64,000 bases of DNA from Chamaecrista fasciculata (GCA_003254925.1 QANZ01020598.1:87582-151581), one strand, 5' to 3'; shown: positions 48,762-60,788, numbered from the stretch's first letter. Notes: generated by a model not told the origin, from the letters alone. Numbers and translations are program-made.

Positions 48762-50318
48762 ATGGCTTCTTTGAGAGCATTCTGGAACAGTCCAGTTGGT
48801 CCCAAAACAACTCATTTTTGGGGACCTGTTGCCAATTGGGGTTTTGTGCTTGCTGTAAGTTACACTTTTGTGATTCATTTTTTGAGAAAGTTTGTTTGCT
48901 AGTTTGTTGTAAACATATGAAACTATTATGTACCTTTTTGTAAATATTCCCTGTACTGTTTTGTAATTCTTCCCATTATTCTTTTCTGTATGTAATAGCT
49001 TCTAGAATAGGGACACATCACAGTTAGTTAGGGATATTTTTCTTTCTTTCAGTATGAGTCACATGGCGTGACTATTTGCAGCGTGTATATATTCAGACAA
49101 TGATTGGAATAATAATCATCCAATTCTCTCACATTTTTATCTCTCTACATGGTATCAGAGCCTGGTCATGTGGGATGAATGAGCCTTAACATGGTAACAA
49201 ATGAACTTGTTACTCAATGTAACTCATCTCTCTAAAGTGTATTATAAGTTTATTGGGGATTAGTTTAGAAAGTTGTTGAATCAAGCTCTTACTACTATAC
49301 CAAAAATTGTCACATCTAGGCCAACAAAAGTATTACCACTAAGAAAAGCTCATCCGAGTCATTTTACATTTAAAATTTCTATTTTTCCCCCAAATATATA
49401 AGCTTTTTATCAGACAAACCAGATTTCCTATACAAGGTTAAGCTTTTCACAGCAACACACCCTGAACTTGGTCTACCTAATTTTCTAATGTTTATTTCAA
49501 TTATACAAAAAAGTGTACTAAACTTGTCTGATTTGTTTGGCTTACAGGGGTTGATGGACATGAGAAAGCCTCCGGATATGATCTCTGGCAAGATGACAGG
49601 AGGTTGAAGTATTCTTTCGGTTTTAAAGAGAAGTTTTGTTTTGTTTTGTGAGCATGTGTGGTTTAATTTGTGGCAATTAGCTAAAGATTCTTTCTGTTGG
49701 CATTGCAGTAATGTGTGTGTATTCATTATTGTTCATGAGATTTGCATGGATGGTCAAACCACGCAACTATTTGCTTCTTTCTTGCCATGCCTCCAATGAG
49801 ACTGTTCAACTCTATCAACTCTCTCGTTGGGTTAAGAGTCAAGGGTAAGCAGCTGAGGTGTTGTGATTACAGTCTTGAACTATGATTTTCTCACTTCTCT
49901 GATTCTCTTTGGTGACATTTGAACTATAAGAAATCTTTAATAAACAAATAACTCAGATGATGATAGTCTCAATCTTTAGGATGAGGAATGAAACCGAGAG
50001 GTGGCTAAAGTATGAGAAGTATAAGTAAAAGAATGAGAGAGGAAAAGAGAGAGAAGGATTAATGGAGACAATAAAGAGAGGAAACTAAATCCTCACAATA
50101 CTTTACATAATTTAGCAGATTCATACTTCAACGGATGGGCTCCCTTGTATCATCCCTCTTTAAGACTAAAATAAACCTCGGGGATTTAAAATATCATCTA
50201 TATCTCCAAAAAAAATGCATACTTATGATTCTGCTTTTCATTTCTGTGTCTGTATCTGAATATTTTTGCACTAAATAGGTACATTTCAGAGAAGAAGGAC
50301 AAACCCTCATCTCAGTAA
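48762..50318 (+). CDS. MPC1: mitochondrial pyruvate carrier subunit MPC1
   Basis: Four exons, 48762-48854, 49548-49602, 49709-49844 and 50279-50318, all GT-AG and in frame, give 107 residues, the usual MPC1 length. MPC1 pairs with MPC2 in the inner mitochondrial membrane to import pyruvate for the TCA cycle. The sequence starts MASLRAFWNSPVGPKTTHFWG, holds the family signature THFWGPVANWGFVLAG, then DMRKPPDMISGKMTG, and the helix VMCVYSLLFMRFAWMV followed by PRNYLLLSCHASNETVQLYQ. It is closer to animal and fungal MPC1 in THFWGPVANWG and LLLSCHA than to some plant paralogues. Intron 1 holds a Copia LTR fragment. A noncoding first exon near 48000-48110 is likely, since an acceptor (tgacag) precedes the start. 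The gene looks intact. Confidence 0.93.
48905..49230 (+). mobile_element. Copia LTR plus primer-binding site, fragment in MPC1 intron 1 (fossil)
   Basis: An LTR-like stretch from TGTTGT at 48905 to CTACA at 49149 is followed at once by TGGTATCAGAGCC (49150-49162), the standard primer-binding site for initiator tRNA-Met in Ty1/Copia elements. A short piece with a gag-like start follows and then the trace is lost. No second LTR was found, so the element is truncated. It reads in the same direction as MPC1. The left LTR end is approximate. Confidence 0.65.
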
Positions 50319-50744
50319 CTTAATGCTGATTTCTGCTGTTAATAGACATATATCAGCATGATACTCTCTTGGATTCTTGAAGGAGTCATTTAAAGCAAGC
50401 CATAAAATTTTGTGAAATTCATAAAATTTTGTTTTTCCTTTGTTCAGTGTTGTTCTGAATTAACTGACTATTCAAATATGTTTATTCAATGTACATAAAC
50501 AAAGATTTTAAAACAAAACATCATCGTTTTTATTGGGTGCAAATCTGTTACATAAACAAAATTTCAAAACAGAAAATTGAAGTAAAAACCAGTAATGGCT
50601 TCTATATACACATAATACCACTTAACCAAAAAAAAATATATAAATTAATTAATAAAAGAATTAAAGAAATAAAGAACAACATCATCTTTCTTTTATCCCT
50701 ATAAATCAAATATCCTTATAATAGAAGAACCCTATAATAGTTTA

Positions 50745-53700
50745 TTACTCAGTAGCTGCTGGTGCTTCTTTAGCTCCACCATCATCAGCCAAATCTGGCT
50801 TGATCTCTTCCAATTGCTGCAGAATCTGCTGAACTTCAGGCCTAGCTGCAAGAGAAGGGTCCACACAATGCAAAGCCAATTTCAATGTATTAAGAAGCTC
50901 ATCACCTATGGTTGGTGCATCCCTCATGAGCTCCAAATCAAACACTTCATTAGTCCATTCCTCCTTCACAATGGAAGCCACCCACTGAGGCAAATCTAAC
51001 CCATTGGTTGGCTCACCAGGTGGTTTCCCAGTTAAGAGTTCCAAAATGATGACTCCAAGGCTATAAGCATCAGTCTTTGTGTTTGGTTTCTTGGTCTTTG
51101 TGAGCTCTGGTGCATTATAACCAAGGCTTCCAGCAGTGGCTATGATGTTTGTGTTTGCTGATGTGGTCATTAGCCTTGAGAGACCAAAGTCTGTGATGTG
51201 AGCATTTGTTTGTTCATCCAAGAGTATGTTGCTTGAGGTGAGATTCCCATGGACTATGTTCTCTTGGGTGTGGAGGTAGTTCAGGCCACGTGTCACTCCC
51301 ATGGCTATTCTCATTCTTGTTGGCCAGTCAATCACAATTTCTGGGCCCCTAGCTGTTTGTTCATGTCACAAAGATCACAAATATAATATATAATATATGT
51401 ATATGTATATATATCAGTATCAGAATTCAATGGTAGAGTGTAGAACAGACATTTGATAGCTTCACAAGACATATTTTAAGTTTTCAGCTTTGTCAGCATA
51501 CATAAAAGTTAGAGAAAATTGATCATTTGGTCCCTATACTTTATCCAAATTTTTAGTTTACTCCCTACATTTTTTATTTTTTTATAAATGAGTCCTTATA
51601 CTTTATAAAAGTTTATGTTTTAGTCATAAATACTTCGTTATGTAAATATTTATCTAGAACTAATTAAGATAACAACTAGTGTTGATATTACTATAAAATG
51701 AACAAGTTTTATATATATTTCTTTTAGAAGAGCTTTAAGAAAATAATATTATTACACAATTAAGTATTGAGGATTAAAGGCTAAAGATTCACAAAATATG
51801 GAGACTGATTTGAAAAAAATGTTGTAGACTTGTAGGGATCAAATTAAGAATTGAGTGAAGTATAGAGACCAAATGATTCATTTTCCCTAAAAGTTAGTTG
51901 CATCATTTCTATGACAATCTTCAACTGTCCTAGCAAATATGAAAACCTTAAATACTGTGATTTCTTATACTTTAGTATCCTATACTATGACATCCAAGAT
52001 ACAAATACTGTGATAAGACATTGTACTAAACATTCTTATGATTTTCTACTAATAAACCATGGGATCTCATAACTTCTATCAAAAAGCTAAATTTATCTGT
52101 GACAACATTCTTATGATTTTCTACTAATAAACCATGGGATCTCATAACTTCTATCAAAAACTAAATTTATCTGTGACAACTTTGAATTGTCATAGTCATA
52201 TACTAAACATGCGATAATTATCTTACTATTATTTAGTACCTTATACCATAATAAGCCAGATAAAAGAAACTTAAAGTGACATTGTACAACTAAATTTTTT
52301 TAACAATTGCTAATAACAACTTACCGTGAAGAAATGATGCTAGACTTCCTTTAGGCATGTAATCAAAGACAAGAAGCTTCTCTCCTTTTGGTCCCAAGTA
52401 GTATGCTCTAAGTGCCAAGAGATTAGGGTGTCTAATCTTTCCCAGTGCAGCAACCTCAGTTTCAAACTCCTTCTGCCCTTTAGTAGTCTTCTCTCTCAAT
52501 CTCTTCACAGCAACTTGGTTCCCATCCTCTAGTGTAGCCTTGTATGCTGTTCCATAAGCACTTTTTCCCATTATCTCAGCAGTTGCACACAAGAGATCAT
52601 CAGCTGTAAACACAAATGGCCCATCAAAGTGAACCAATTTCCCTCCTGCATCGCCTCCTGATTCAACTTCTCCGCCTTTTTCGACACTTCTAGCTGTACT
52701 AGTAGCAGTTGATGTTTTTGATTTTCCATTCTTTCCCTTTGAGGCAGCCCTTTTCCTGACCAAACAACACAGTAAAAAGCAGCAAAGAAGAAGAAGGATT
52801 ACAAGAAGAGCACCTGCTACTATGAGGATTATGTCCTTGGTGCTTAGTTTTCGATGATGTTGATCGGATGAAGGTTCTGGAGATAGAGATGGAGATGGAA
52901 GATTCTGAGGTGGTGGAGACAAAGAAGGGCATGGTTTTGAAGAGATATACCCACAAAGCTGAAGATTCCCAGCGAAAGAGCTTGAATTGAATCTTTTGGA
53001 CAAAAGGGATGGCACAAGACCGGACAGATTGTTGTAAGAAACATTGAAAGAACTCAAATTCGCAAGCTTGGTGAGTGAATCTGGAATCTTACCCTCAAAT
53101 TTGTTTTCAGAGAAATCAATTTGGGTAATTCCGGAGATGTTCCCTATTGTTGATGGGATTTCACCCACAAGCTTGTTGTTCTTTAAGTTAAGCACAGAAA
53201 GGCTTTGCAATTTGTCAAAAGTCTTTGGAAGGCTTCCATTGATGGCATTGTTTGATATATCAAGAATCTGAAGCCTAGAAAGCCCATCTAGTTCACTGGG
53301 AATAGACCCCATAATCTTATTATGCCCCAAAGAAATCTCCTGAAGCAAGCCCATCTTACTTAAAGAAACTGGAATGGTACCAGAAATGAGATTGTGATCA
53401 AGGGTCAAGATTTGAAGCTGAAAAGTTTTGTTTTTTCCCATCCCCCAAGAATCTGGGATAGACCCAGATAGATTATTGTGTTGAAGAGCAAGAATAGTTA
53501 AAGAGGGAGACGAAGTAAAACTCTTAGGAATGGACCCAGAAAGAGAATTGAAGCTAAGATTGAGTCTATATAATCTAGTAGAGTTTGCTAAACCAGAAGG
53601 GATTATACCTGTGAGTGAATTATTGCTAATGTCAAAAGACTGAAGCATTGGGGAATTTTTGCCAATGGAAGGAGGAATAGAACCTGAAAGCCTATTGTTG

Positions 53701-54107
53701 AAGAGATAGACTCCTCTAAGATTAGGAAGAAAGCCAAGAGACCAAGGGACAGGACCACCTAGGACATTGTCATGAAGACTTAGTTTCCTAAGATTTTGAA
53801 GCTGTCCTATTTTCTCTGAGATTCTTCCACCTAATCCTCTCCATGGAAGCTGTATTGCTATAACCTGTCCATTCACACACTTAATTCCTGCCCACCCACC
53901 TGAACAAGCTCCTATTCCACTGTCATTCCAGCTCCTAAGAACTCCTCTGAAATCTATCAATTCATGCTTTATAGCTCTCAGAGCTTGAAAATCAGCTTGA
54001 GTCACAATCACCCCATCCCACACATGGCCTCCTGAGGCTGGTTTAATTGTAAAAAACAGAGCTTGAAGAATCAAAAAGAAGAAGAAACAAGAAATGGGTT
54101 GCCCCAT
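50745..54107 (-). CDS. IMK2: LRR receptor-like kinase, IMK2-type, likely catalytically inactive
   Basis: Two exons, 54107-52325 and 51352-50745 (phase 1, GT-AG), give 796 residues. The signal peptide is about 1-26, then [19 protein letters not shown], the [11 protein letters not shown]-cap, ten or so LRRs to about 380, a transmembrane helix near 424-449 ([17 protein letters not shown]), and the kinase domain about 500-780. The ATP lysine is kept (VAVKRL) and DFG is kept (TDFGLSRL), but the catalytic loop reads HGNLTSSN, so the HRD aspartate is Asn. That change is shared with Arabidopsis IMK2 and IMK3, shoot-meristem receptor kinases. It ends [13 protein letters not shown]. The 972-bp intron carries a MITE and a recent 75-bp tandem duplication. 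The role is inferred from orthology; activity would be as a scaffold or allosteric partner. Confidence 0.93.
51512..51887. mobile_element. palindromic Mutator-type MITE, family G, in the IMK2-like intron
   Basis: 376 bp starting GAGAAAATTGATCATTTGG and ending ccaaatgattcattttccc. A perfect 9-bp duplication TAAAAGTTA lies at 51503-51511 and 51888-51896. The arms hold tggtccctatacttt and the inverse. Confidence 0.9.
52031..52179. repeat. 75-bp tandem duplication in the IMK2-like intron
   Basis: The unit starting cattcttatgattttctact is repeated directly, 52031-52105 and 52106-52179, identical except for one missing base. So little divergence implies a recent event. Confidence 0.9.
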
Positions 54108-54109
54108 GT

Positions 54110-54400
54110 AAGAGGAAGAAGATGTCTGCTTTGATTTGCAGAGTAAAAAGCAAAGAACACTCTCTGTTTATGGCTTCTTAGCTCAAAAAGCTCTGTTTTT
54201 TTCTTCTTTTTTCTCAGAAAGTTGATTGGAGAAAGATGATTGAAGGAAAAGAGAAGAAGCGAGTGGGAGAGAAAAAAGAATGGAATGAGAGGATGTGAGT
54301 GTGAGGAAGGAATTAAGGAGAAGGTGGGGTTATGGGTTTTTGGAGAGAGTGAGTGGAAGAATGGGTCAAAGCTCGCGTTTTTCTTTAATCGTAACGGCTA
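54110..54400 (-). promoter_or_regulatory. 5' leader and promoter of the IMK2-like gene
   Basis: Purine-rich on the plus strand, CT-rich in gene orientation, as common in plant 5' UTRs. No clear TATA box seen. Confidence 0.4.
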
Positions 54401-55600
54401 GTTTTACTTGTTGTATACATTATTAACAATAATTTCTGCAGAGAATACAACGGTTTTGGGTTCTGAGTTGATGGATGGGGTTCGGTTTTTTTCTCCAACG
54501 GCTACATTGTTGCATAATGCACATTCCTCTCTGAAAGAAAGGGTCCCAATCCCCAAGCAAAGCAACGGTGCCCAAATGTCAAATGACCAAAATAACCTTG
54601 GATTTGACAAATTAATGTCCACTTTCTAATGGGCAAAACTGGAAATTCAAAATGGGTTTTCTTCCTTTTTTAGTAGATTCATATTTTATCTTAGTACGCA
54701 AGTATCCTAGTATTTTAAGTATTTTAAAACTTATTATAAACAATCCTAGGTTGATGTGTATATATATATATATATATTAAAATATCATCCTTTTTTTGAA
54801 GGAAAATAAAATTTAAGTATTTAGAAAATAAAAAAATTATCATATCAATTAGAAACTATTAAATATTTTAATTAAAATTAAAAATATAATGTGAGAAAAA
54901 ATTTAAAAAATAATCATACGGTGAAGAATTATTAAAAAATTGTTATTATTGTATTTTAATAAAAAAAAAAAAGCCTTGATAGTTCATACTTCTAAAATTA
55001 AAAGGTTGGTTTTCATTTATGCTACTAAAATAATAGTTCATACTTCTAAAATTAAAAGGTTGGTATAGTTCATACTTGTTCGTTATGAGTTTTAAAATAA
55101 TAGTCTATTAAAAACTAAAATAAAAATATATGGCAGTGTATGTGATGATTATTCATTCTTTTTTATTTTGAAGTTATTAAGATTATTATAAACTTAATAT
55201 ATATTTTTAAAAGAGTATTATTTTAAAATATTTTTTTAAATTGACAAGCACTCATTATTATTATTTCTAATTTGGGAGACATAAAAGCTAAGGGTCTTAT
55301 AAAATAAAAGTAGCTTTTACAGGGATGAGTTGAAACATCATATGGCAAATATGTACTACAAGGAGGCATCAAGATGACAAGGATTGCCCACCAGAAACTT
55401 CAATAATGCATAAAGCTGTGATTTACATAATTAGCCAAAACACAAAAGATGAGAAACAAGAGAAGCAATCAACTAAATTTACTGCGAGATTATTCAACAA
55501 ACTCTGGTGGTAATTAGTGGCCCCTTATTTCAACAAATTTTCTGTTCATATTTGAAATACTCTACCAAGAAGTGCAAATGAAGGAAGGCAGGCTAAAAGG
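54400..55600. other. gene-free AT-rich stretch with direct repeats
   Basis: It contains an (AT)n tract at 54758-54778 and a 32-bp direct repeat (atagttcatacttctaaaat onward) at 54979-55010 and 55033-55064. The paired frames at 54404-54629 show no known domain. Confidence 0.5.
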
Positions 55601-55608
55601 AATAAGAG

Positions 55609-55657
55609 TTATATTCACATTTCCTTTAAAAAAAAAAACAGAATTATATTCACATTT
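55609..55657 (+). mobile_element. ultrashort A-tailed insertion with direct repeats of 14 bp or more
   Basis: TTATATTCACATTT at 55609-55622 and 55644-55657 flank CCTTT plus eleven A and a short remainder. The match extends a few bases further left with mismatches. Confidence 0.5.
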
Positions 55658-55729
55658 GTTTTAATGAAAACAAGATCACATAATCTAGAGTCACTACTCA
55701 CAAGTCACAACCTTAGACCCTATTCGGTC

Positions 55730-56250
55730 ACTTGCAAGGGTGTTTAGTGAGTTAAACCAACTTGTCAAAATCAACCCAATTCACTAGTTTGGGTTAGTCT
55801 AGGTTGGGCGAACAGGTTGATTTAGGTTAAAAATTTTGAATTTATTGTAGTTTGAGTTGAGTTGTGGGTTCTAAGATTTTGAGCCTACTCAACCCAACTC
55901 AATTTGTCAACCTACAAAAATAAAATGAATTTTTTGTTTAGTTAAAATTATATTTTGATCTTTCAAATAATATTATTTTTACAATTTGGTCTATTCATAA
56001 ATTTTTATTCCCAATTAAGGGTCTCAAAAACAAATTGTGAATGACCAAATTGAGAAAAAAAATTTAAGAGGGACCAAATTAAAAGAAAATAAGAAATAAT
56101 ATGGGCCAACCCGTCTACCCAACTCAAACCAACCCGTCACTGTTTACCCAAATCAATCCAATCCATCAAATAAAATAGTACGCGAACCAATCTACCCGAA
56201 TAAATCTGCCCTAACCCTAACCTAACCCAACTCTTGAACACCCTAAATGC
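55730..56250. mobile_element. AACCCAA-rich non-autonomous element, possibly hAT-like
   Basis: The left end aagggtgtttagtgagttaa and the right end (reversed tagggtgttcaagagttggg) are similar inverted ends. The interior repeats ccaacccgtc, caacccaactc and the inverse ggttgggcg forms. A smaller palindrome (atttggtctattcataaatt region, gaccaaatt) sits in the middle. No clear 8-bp duplication was found, so the ends are approximate. Confidence 0.45.
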
Positions 56251-56290
56251 CTTGGAAGAAAATTTGATGAGAGATTGAGAGCAAATCTAC

Positions 56291-56339
56291 TGAAGTGTGA
56301 ATTCTTCTCTTTTTTTTTTATCCATTGAAGTGTGAATTC
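56291..56339 (-). mobile_element. ultrashort T-headed insertion with 14-bp direct repeats
   Basis: TGAAGTGTGAATTC at 56291-56304 and 56326-56339 flank a 21-bp insert with nine T. In minus orientation it carries an A run, though extra bases follow the run. Confidence 0.45.
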
Positions 56340-56349
56340 CTTCCTGAAA

Positions 56350-58960
56350 ATATGTAAATTATACAATTTTGGTCATTCATTATTCCGAATATATTAGAGG
56401 AAGTTCAGTGGGAGCATATTAATTTAAGCCATTGATTCTCTCTTTTCTTTTCCTGAGATTTGTGTAACAAAATTTTAGACACAAATCTCAAAACCCAAAA
56501 AAAAAAAAGTCAAATAACTTAAAAGTATGGTATCTCAATACTTGAACTTTTTATAAATTTTTCTTATTAACTAATAGTCGAGAACATCTATATTTCAATC
56601 ACTTTTGCTTCATTGAATCCACTACAAAAAAAGAAAAAAGGAATAGTATATGGATATTTAAATTTTAAAATATATGAATTATCGTATTGCTTTTGTATAA
56701 AACTATATTTTAAATTTGTGTTAAAATTATTAAAAGGAGAAAAATGAAACTGTACACTTTTTGGATTGTAGAGGATTTCTACTCAGGAAAATAACAAATG
56801 ATACCACATTTTATCAAAATGACTTTTTTTTTTTGGCCCAAACCAAAACGATGTTTTGATTCCAACAATGTTAAAATTATACTATATTGAAATTTCGACA
56901 ACAACTATTGTAAACTTAAAATTTTAATATTATCCTTAAAGATATCTCTTTGAAATCAAAAGAGAATGCTTCATACTGATCATAAGTAACAAAACGGACA
57001 AATTATGGAGCACATAAAAGCTAAATGAAAAACATTAAACAATAGAGGGATAAGTTGATTTCAGCAGAAAAAATACGTAAAATGAGCCGTAGCTTAGCCT
57101 ATTTATGTCCTTAACATTCTATCCATAAAAGTATTGACTAGTTTCAATTTTTCTTGATTGCTTTGAGTTGCCACCATGTTGAGAACTCAGCTCATAATTT
57201 AAAAGGGTCCTAAATACCATTGAATTAATTGCCAATAATTTAAGGTTTTTAGTAAACCTTAAGCTTTAAGCAAAGTGGGTACGTCATTCCTTAACTAAGT
57301 CACAAATCTCAACTTGCGATTTACACCACAAGCAGCAAATTTGACGTTAACCACTGACGGATTCAAAGCTGAACCTATTAAGAAAACCCAACGACAAGGC
57401 AAAACGGACGACGACCAAAATATCCACACACGGTAGAAGGCTTTTTCAACCATCTCGCATTGAGTTCAACTATGAACAAGAAAGAGAATGCAAGAAATTT
57501 CCAAAACTTGCTTAGGTGCAAATTCAGCAACCGTTATAATTGAAACAAACAAGTTTGCACCATATACTAAGATAAACAAGATATATTAAGGGCCTCAAGG
57601 GAGAACCGTCTAAAGCAACAAAAGAAAAACACAACCAAGTTTTCATTATTTCTTTGATCCATGAAACAAAACAATGATAATGTAGAATTCTATTATTGGA
57701 GTTGAAGGGATAGGAAGGAGGTTTACAGATTTGATGTAGTCATGCAGATCAGAAAACTGCACAAATATCGTAAGCGAAGAGAACAAGGATGACAAACTGA
57801 ACTTACATCTTATAATATACACATGAATCAAAAACTCTCAAGACATATTAAAGCCAGGAACAAAATTTCCAAGCTGCTGCAAATTTTGGTTGAACAAAAG
57901 ATAATGAAGATCTTCAATCCAATGGCAGTCAAACTAAGTTTTACTAGTACTACATTACGAACAAAATGCTAGTTTTCTTGAATTTCACATGTACAGTTCA
58001 TAAGATCAATTAAATTACACACCCTAATTTGCCAACAAGATATATATGTCAAATCCACTTCATTATGCAATAATCGAAGGATCAATCTTTGGGATTAAGA
58101 AATTGCCCGGTACACTACATTTTCTAATATCTTATATACCACGGTACACGGCATTTAAAAATTAAAATTATCATATTTTGTGTGATAACTAATAGTTAAC
58201 AAAAAATCATAAAATGATTTTGCATAACATGGCGTTATACAGACTCCTGCAATCTAAGATGTCAGTTCTACTCAATTTTCAATGGGATGCTTAAACCTCA
58301 TGTCTAACTTGACAATCCACAAGTGCACAATGAAGTTAAGACTATATGAAACCCAAAATTGCTCATGCAGATTCAGTAGCAGAAACACCACAGGCCTTCT
58401 CAATGATGAGATCTGAGTAACAACATCAAGATTATTTCAACAAGAAACTAATATCCAGCCTACCAATCAAAATCACAATGATATAGCAAATGTTGGATAA
58501 AAGCACGGAATAAACAATGGAGAAGGAAATAAACTGAAGACTAACCATCAGGGCACCAAGGAGATCGGGATTTCCATTCAACTAGACTACTAGAGAATGG
58601 AGTACTAGGCAAAGAATTAGATCTGAAATTTAATAACAAGCTGGTATCGAACAAAAATAAACATTTCCACAATCTATCATGAAAATCCAGTTACAGAATG
58701 AATAAAACAATTGAAGAATTAAAACTCTGATAGATCCACCAACAAGAGTAGCATATACTATGTAAAACAAAACAAAATAACAGTGAACCCTACAGACCCC
58801 GTCCAATTCACCCTATGTATAGGAAAATTTGTTAATACATATAAGGCAGAATAATAAGTATTTCCTGCATTTATTTTCACTTCCAAGTCCCAAAATCTCA
58901 TGGATCGAATGAAGACACCATTACCCCCAAACCAATCCACCATGATCTAGAAGATTCAAC
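56350..58960. other. intergenic, 3' flank of the PRA1 gene
   Basis: No gene seen. The part right of about 58400 may hold PRA1 3' UTR. The T run with ggcccaaacc at about 56827 resembles the tail of another small insertion, but its flanking repeats are poor. Confidence 0.45.
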
Positions 58961-58972
58961 GATCGATCCTGC

Positions 58973-59641
58973 TCAGACGCGTGCAGTGACCGTAGGTACA
59001 GAGGAGGCAACAGCGGCATTGGCTGCAGCTCCACGGAGGAATGACAGAAATCCAACGGATTGGGAAGCATCTTGTTCATCCAAGAAGAGATCCTCAGGAA
59101 CCCTAAATGCACCATGAGCGCAAACAATAGCCACACCCACCATAAGAGCCGAAACAAGAACAGATCCGACATTGGTAAGGAAAACCACGAACACAGTGAG
59201 GCCACCCAAGAGAGTGAGAGTTTCGAAATCGGAGAAAGTGCGACCGAGAATGACCAGAGGCTGATCCGAAGGGCGGAAGAGGTAGAGGAACATCCAGGAG
59301 GCGAGCAAACCCACAAGAACGATGAGAGAGAAGGGATTCGTGAGGAGAGAGACGCCGAGAATCAGAGCGATGACGGCGTAGTAATTGACGCGGAAGTAGG
59401 AGTAGTTCTTGCGGATTCGGAGGGTTGCTTCAGAGAAATTCTCGGGTCTTGCGAAGGCCGTACGGTCAACGAGTTCAGACCAAGGACGGCGTTGCGAGAG
59501 GCCATTACGGACGTAATCGGAGATGTGGTTGATGAAGGCGCGGAAGGCGGGAGTGGCGATCGGAGCACCAGATTCGCCGGCGGCGGCGGCGGAGGGTTGG
59601 GAATTGGAGATAGGGAGGACGGGTGGGGTTGAAGAGGACAT
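58973..59641 (-). CDS. PRA1 family protein (PRA1.B type)
   Basis: An intron-less gene of 222 residues, normal for plant PRA1.B proteins. PRA1 (prenylated Rab acceptor) proteins sit in ER, Golgi and endosome membranes and act with Rab GTPases in vesicle traffic. A Pro/Ala/Ser-rich head (1-30) precedes the domain motif RRPWSELVDRTAFARPENFS (about 51-70), and RIRKNYSYFRVNYYAV leads into the first hydrophobic hairpin (about 88-122). A second hydrophobic hairpin covers about 141-178, followed by RVPEDLFLDE. The acidic tail and loop arrangement are as expected. A long frame on the opposite strand (59060-59632) is a shadow. A SINE has landed about 280 bp upstream, close to or in the promoter. Confidence 0.93.
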   Translation of the reverse strand: MSSSTPPVLPISNSQPSAAAAGESGAPIATPAFRAFINHISDYVRNGLSQRRPWSELVDRTAFARPENFSEATLRIRKNYSYFRVNYYAVIALILGVSLLTNPFSLIVLVGLLASWMFLYLFRPSDQPLVILGRTFSDFETLTLLGGLTVFVVFLTNVGSVLVSALMVGVAIVCAHGAFRVPEDLFLDEQDASQSVGFLSFLRGAAANAAVASSVPTVTARV

Positions 59642-59920
59642 TGTTGTTGTTGATTGTGGATCAAATCAACCCAAGAGAATTGAAGGGGTGAAGAATTTGA
59701 TGAGGGAAAAGGCGAATTTAAGGGATGGGAAATCGGAAATCTAAATGTAGATTTGGTGATTTTTGGTTTGAAGAGAGGACGAGAATTGATGGGAGAGAAT
59801 GCCAAATTGCAAAAGGTGGAGAGAGTTTTTTGTGACTATGAAGGGAAAGAGAAAGAGAGACGAAGATTGAAGGAAAAATAGAAGAAAGAGAGACGTATTG
59901 AGGAATTTAGCCTAATCGTT

Positions 59921-60107
59921 TTTTTTTCCGTGAAAAAAAAGTTTAGGTGAGTTGGGCCCCGGGGGCTCACCAAGGCCAGGGCAGGCGCTTAAAGAGGTAC
60001 TTACAGATCGCCTACCAACAATGTTCTCACATCGGCAGTGGGAATCGAACTCACGACCTTGTGGGTTATAAGTCGACTCCTTACCAACTGGGCCAACCTT
60101 TGTTGGC
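59921..60107 (-). mobile_element. tRNA-derived SINE with 17-bp target duplication
   Basis: The minus strand starts GCCAACAAAGGTTGGCCCAG, has an A-box-like TTGGTAAGGAG and a B box GTGAGTTCGATTCCC, and ends in an A run. It is flanked by AATTTAGCCTAATCGTT (59904-59920) and AATTTAGCTTAATCGTT (60108-60124), 16 of 17 identical. The 187-bp length and intact boxes make it a recent, possibly full-length copy. Confidence 0.88.
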
Positions 60108-60320
60108 AATTTAGCTTAATCGTTACTTATGGCTTTTACCACCGACAATGACAAATGAATGCATTGGCGTTTGCGTTTTGAGACAATGCCTCGCTGCTCA
60201 CTCGTCGTTTACAAGGCCACGCGTATTTGCGAGGTGCTGATTCAAACTCAATGCCCCGTTGCTCGTCGTTTACGATGCCACACGTTTACAATGTCTTTTT
60301 TTCCACAAGTATTTTTTATA

Positions 60321-60695
60321 GGTCAAAGTTTAATTTGGTCTTATATCTTTTGTCAAATTTCTGATTTGATCCTGTACCTTTTTTATTATACTTTTGGTTT
60401 TATATTTTTGTAAAAGATCTCAATTTAGTCCTATATAATTTTTGGTCTCATATTTTCTTATAAGATTTCAGAATTGATCTCATATCTTTGGCAAAATCTA
60501 CGACCACTTCTGCACCTAACTCATATCCAATTATGTAATTGACTTGAAAATATGAGACCAAATTTGTTACAAAAAATATATGAAATCAAATTGAGACCTG
60601 ACGCAAAGATATAGGACTAAAAGTGCAATTAAAAAATACATAAGATGAAATTAAGAACTGAGAAAAAAATATAAAACCAAATTGAAACTTTGGTC
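60321..60695. mobile_element. palindromic Mutator-type MITE, family A copy 4
   Basis: 375 bp starting GGTCAAAGTTTAATTTGG and ending ccaaattgaaactttggtc. The flanks TTTTTTATA and TTTTTATAT agree only with a one-base shift in the T run. The phrases atctttggcaaaatct and gatttgatcctgt are variants of the family unit. Confidence 0.7.
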
Positions 60696-60788
60696 TTTTT
60701 ATATGTTTAAATTCTATACCAAGCATTAAATATATTTCCTAATAGAAATTTAAACTTAGGTTTCTATGTTGTGAGATATTAACCCTAA

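Noticed and set aside
56815-56862. T run with ggcccaaacc as another micro-insertion
   Set aside because: The flanking repeats (caaaatgac and caaaacgatg) match too poorly.
59060-59632. 190-residue open frame opposite the PRA1 gene
   Set aside because: It is the antisense shadow of a GC-rich coding exon, with a composition typical of such shadows (Glu/Arg/Gly-rich) and no domain.
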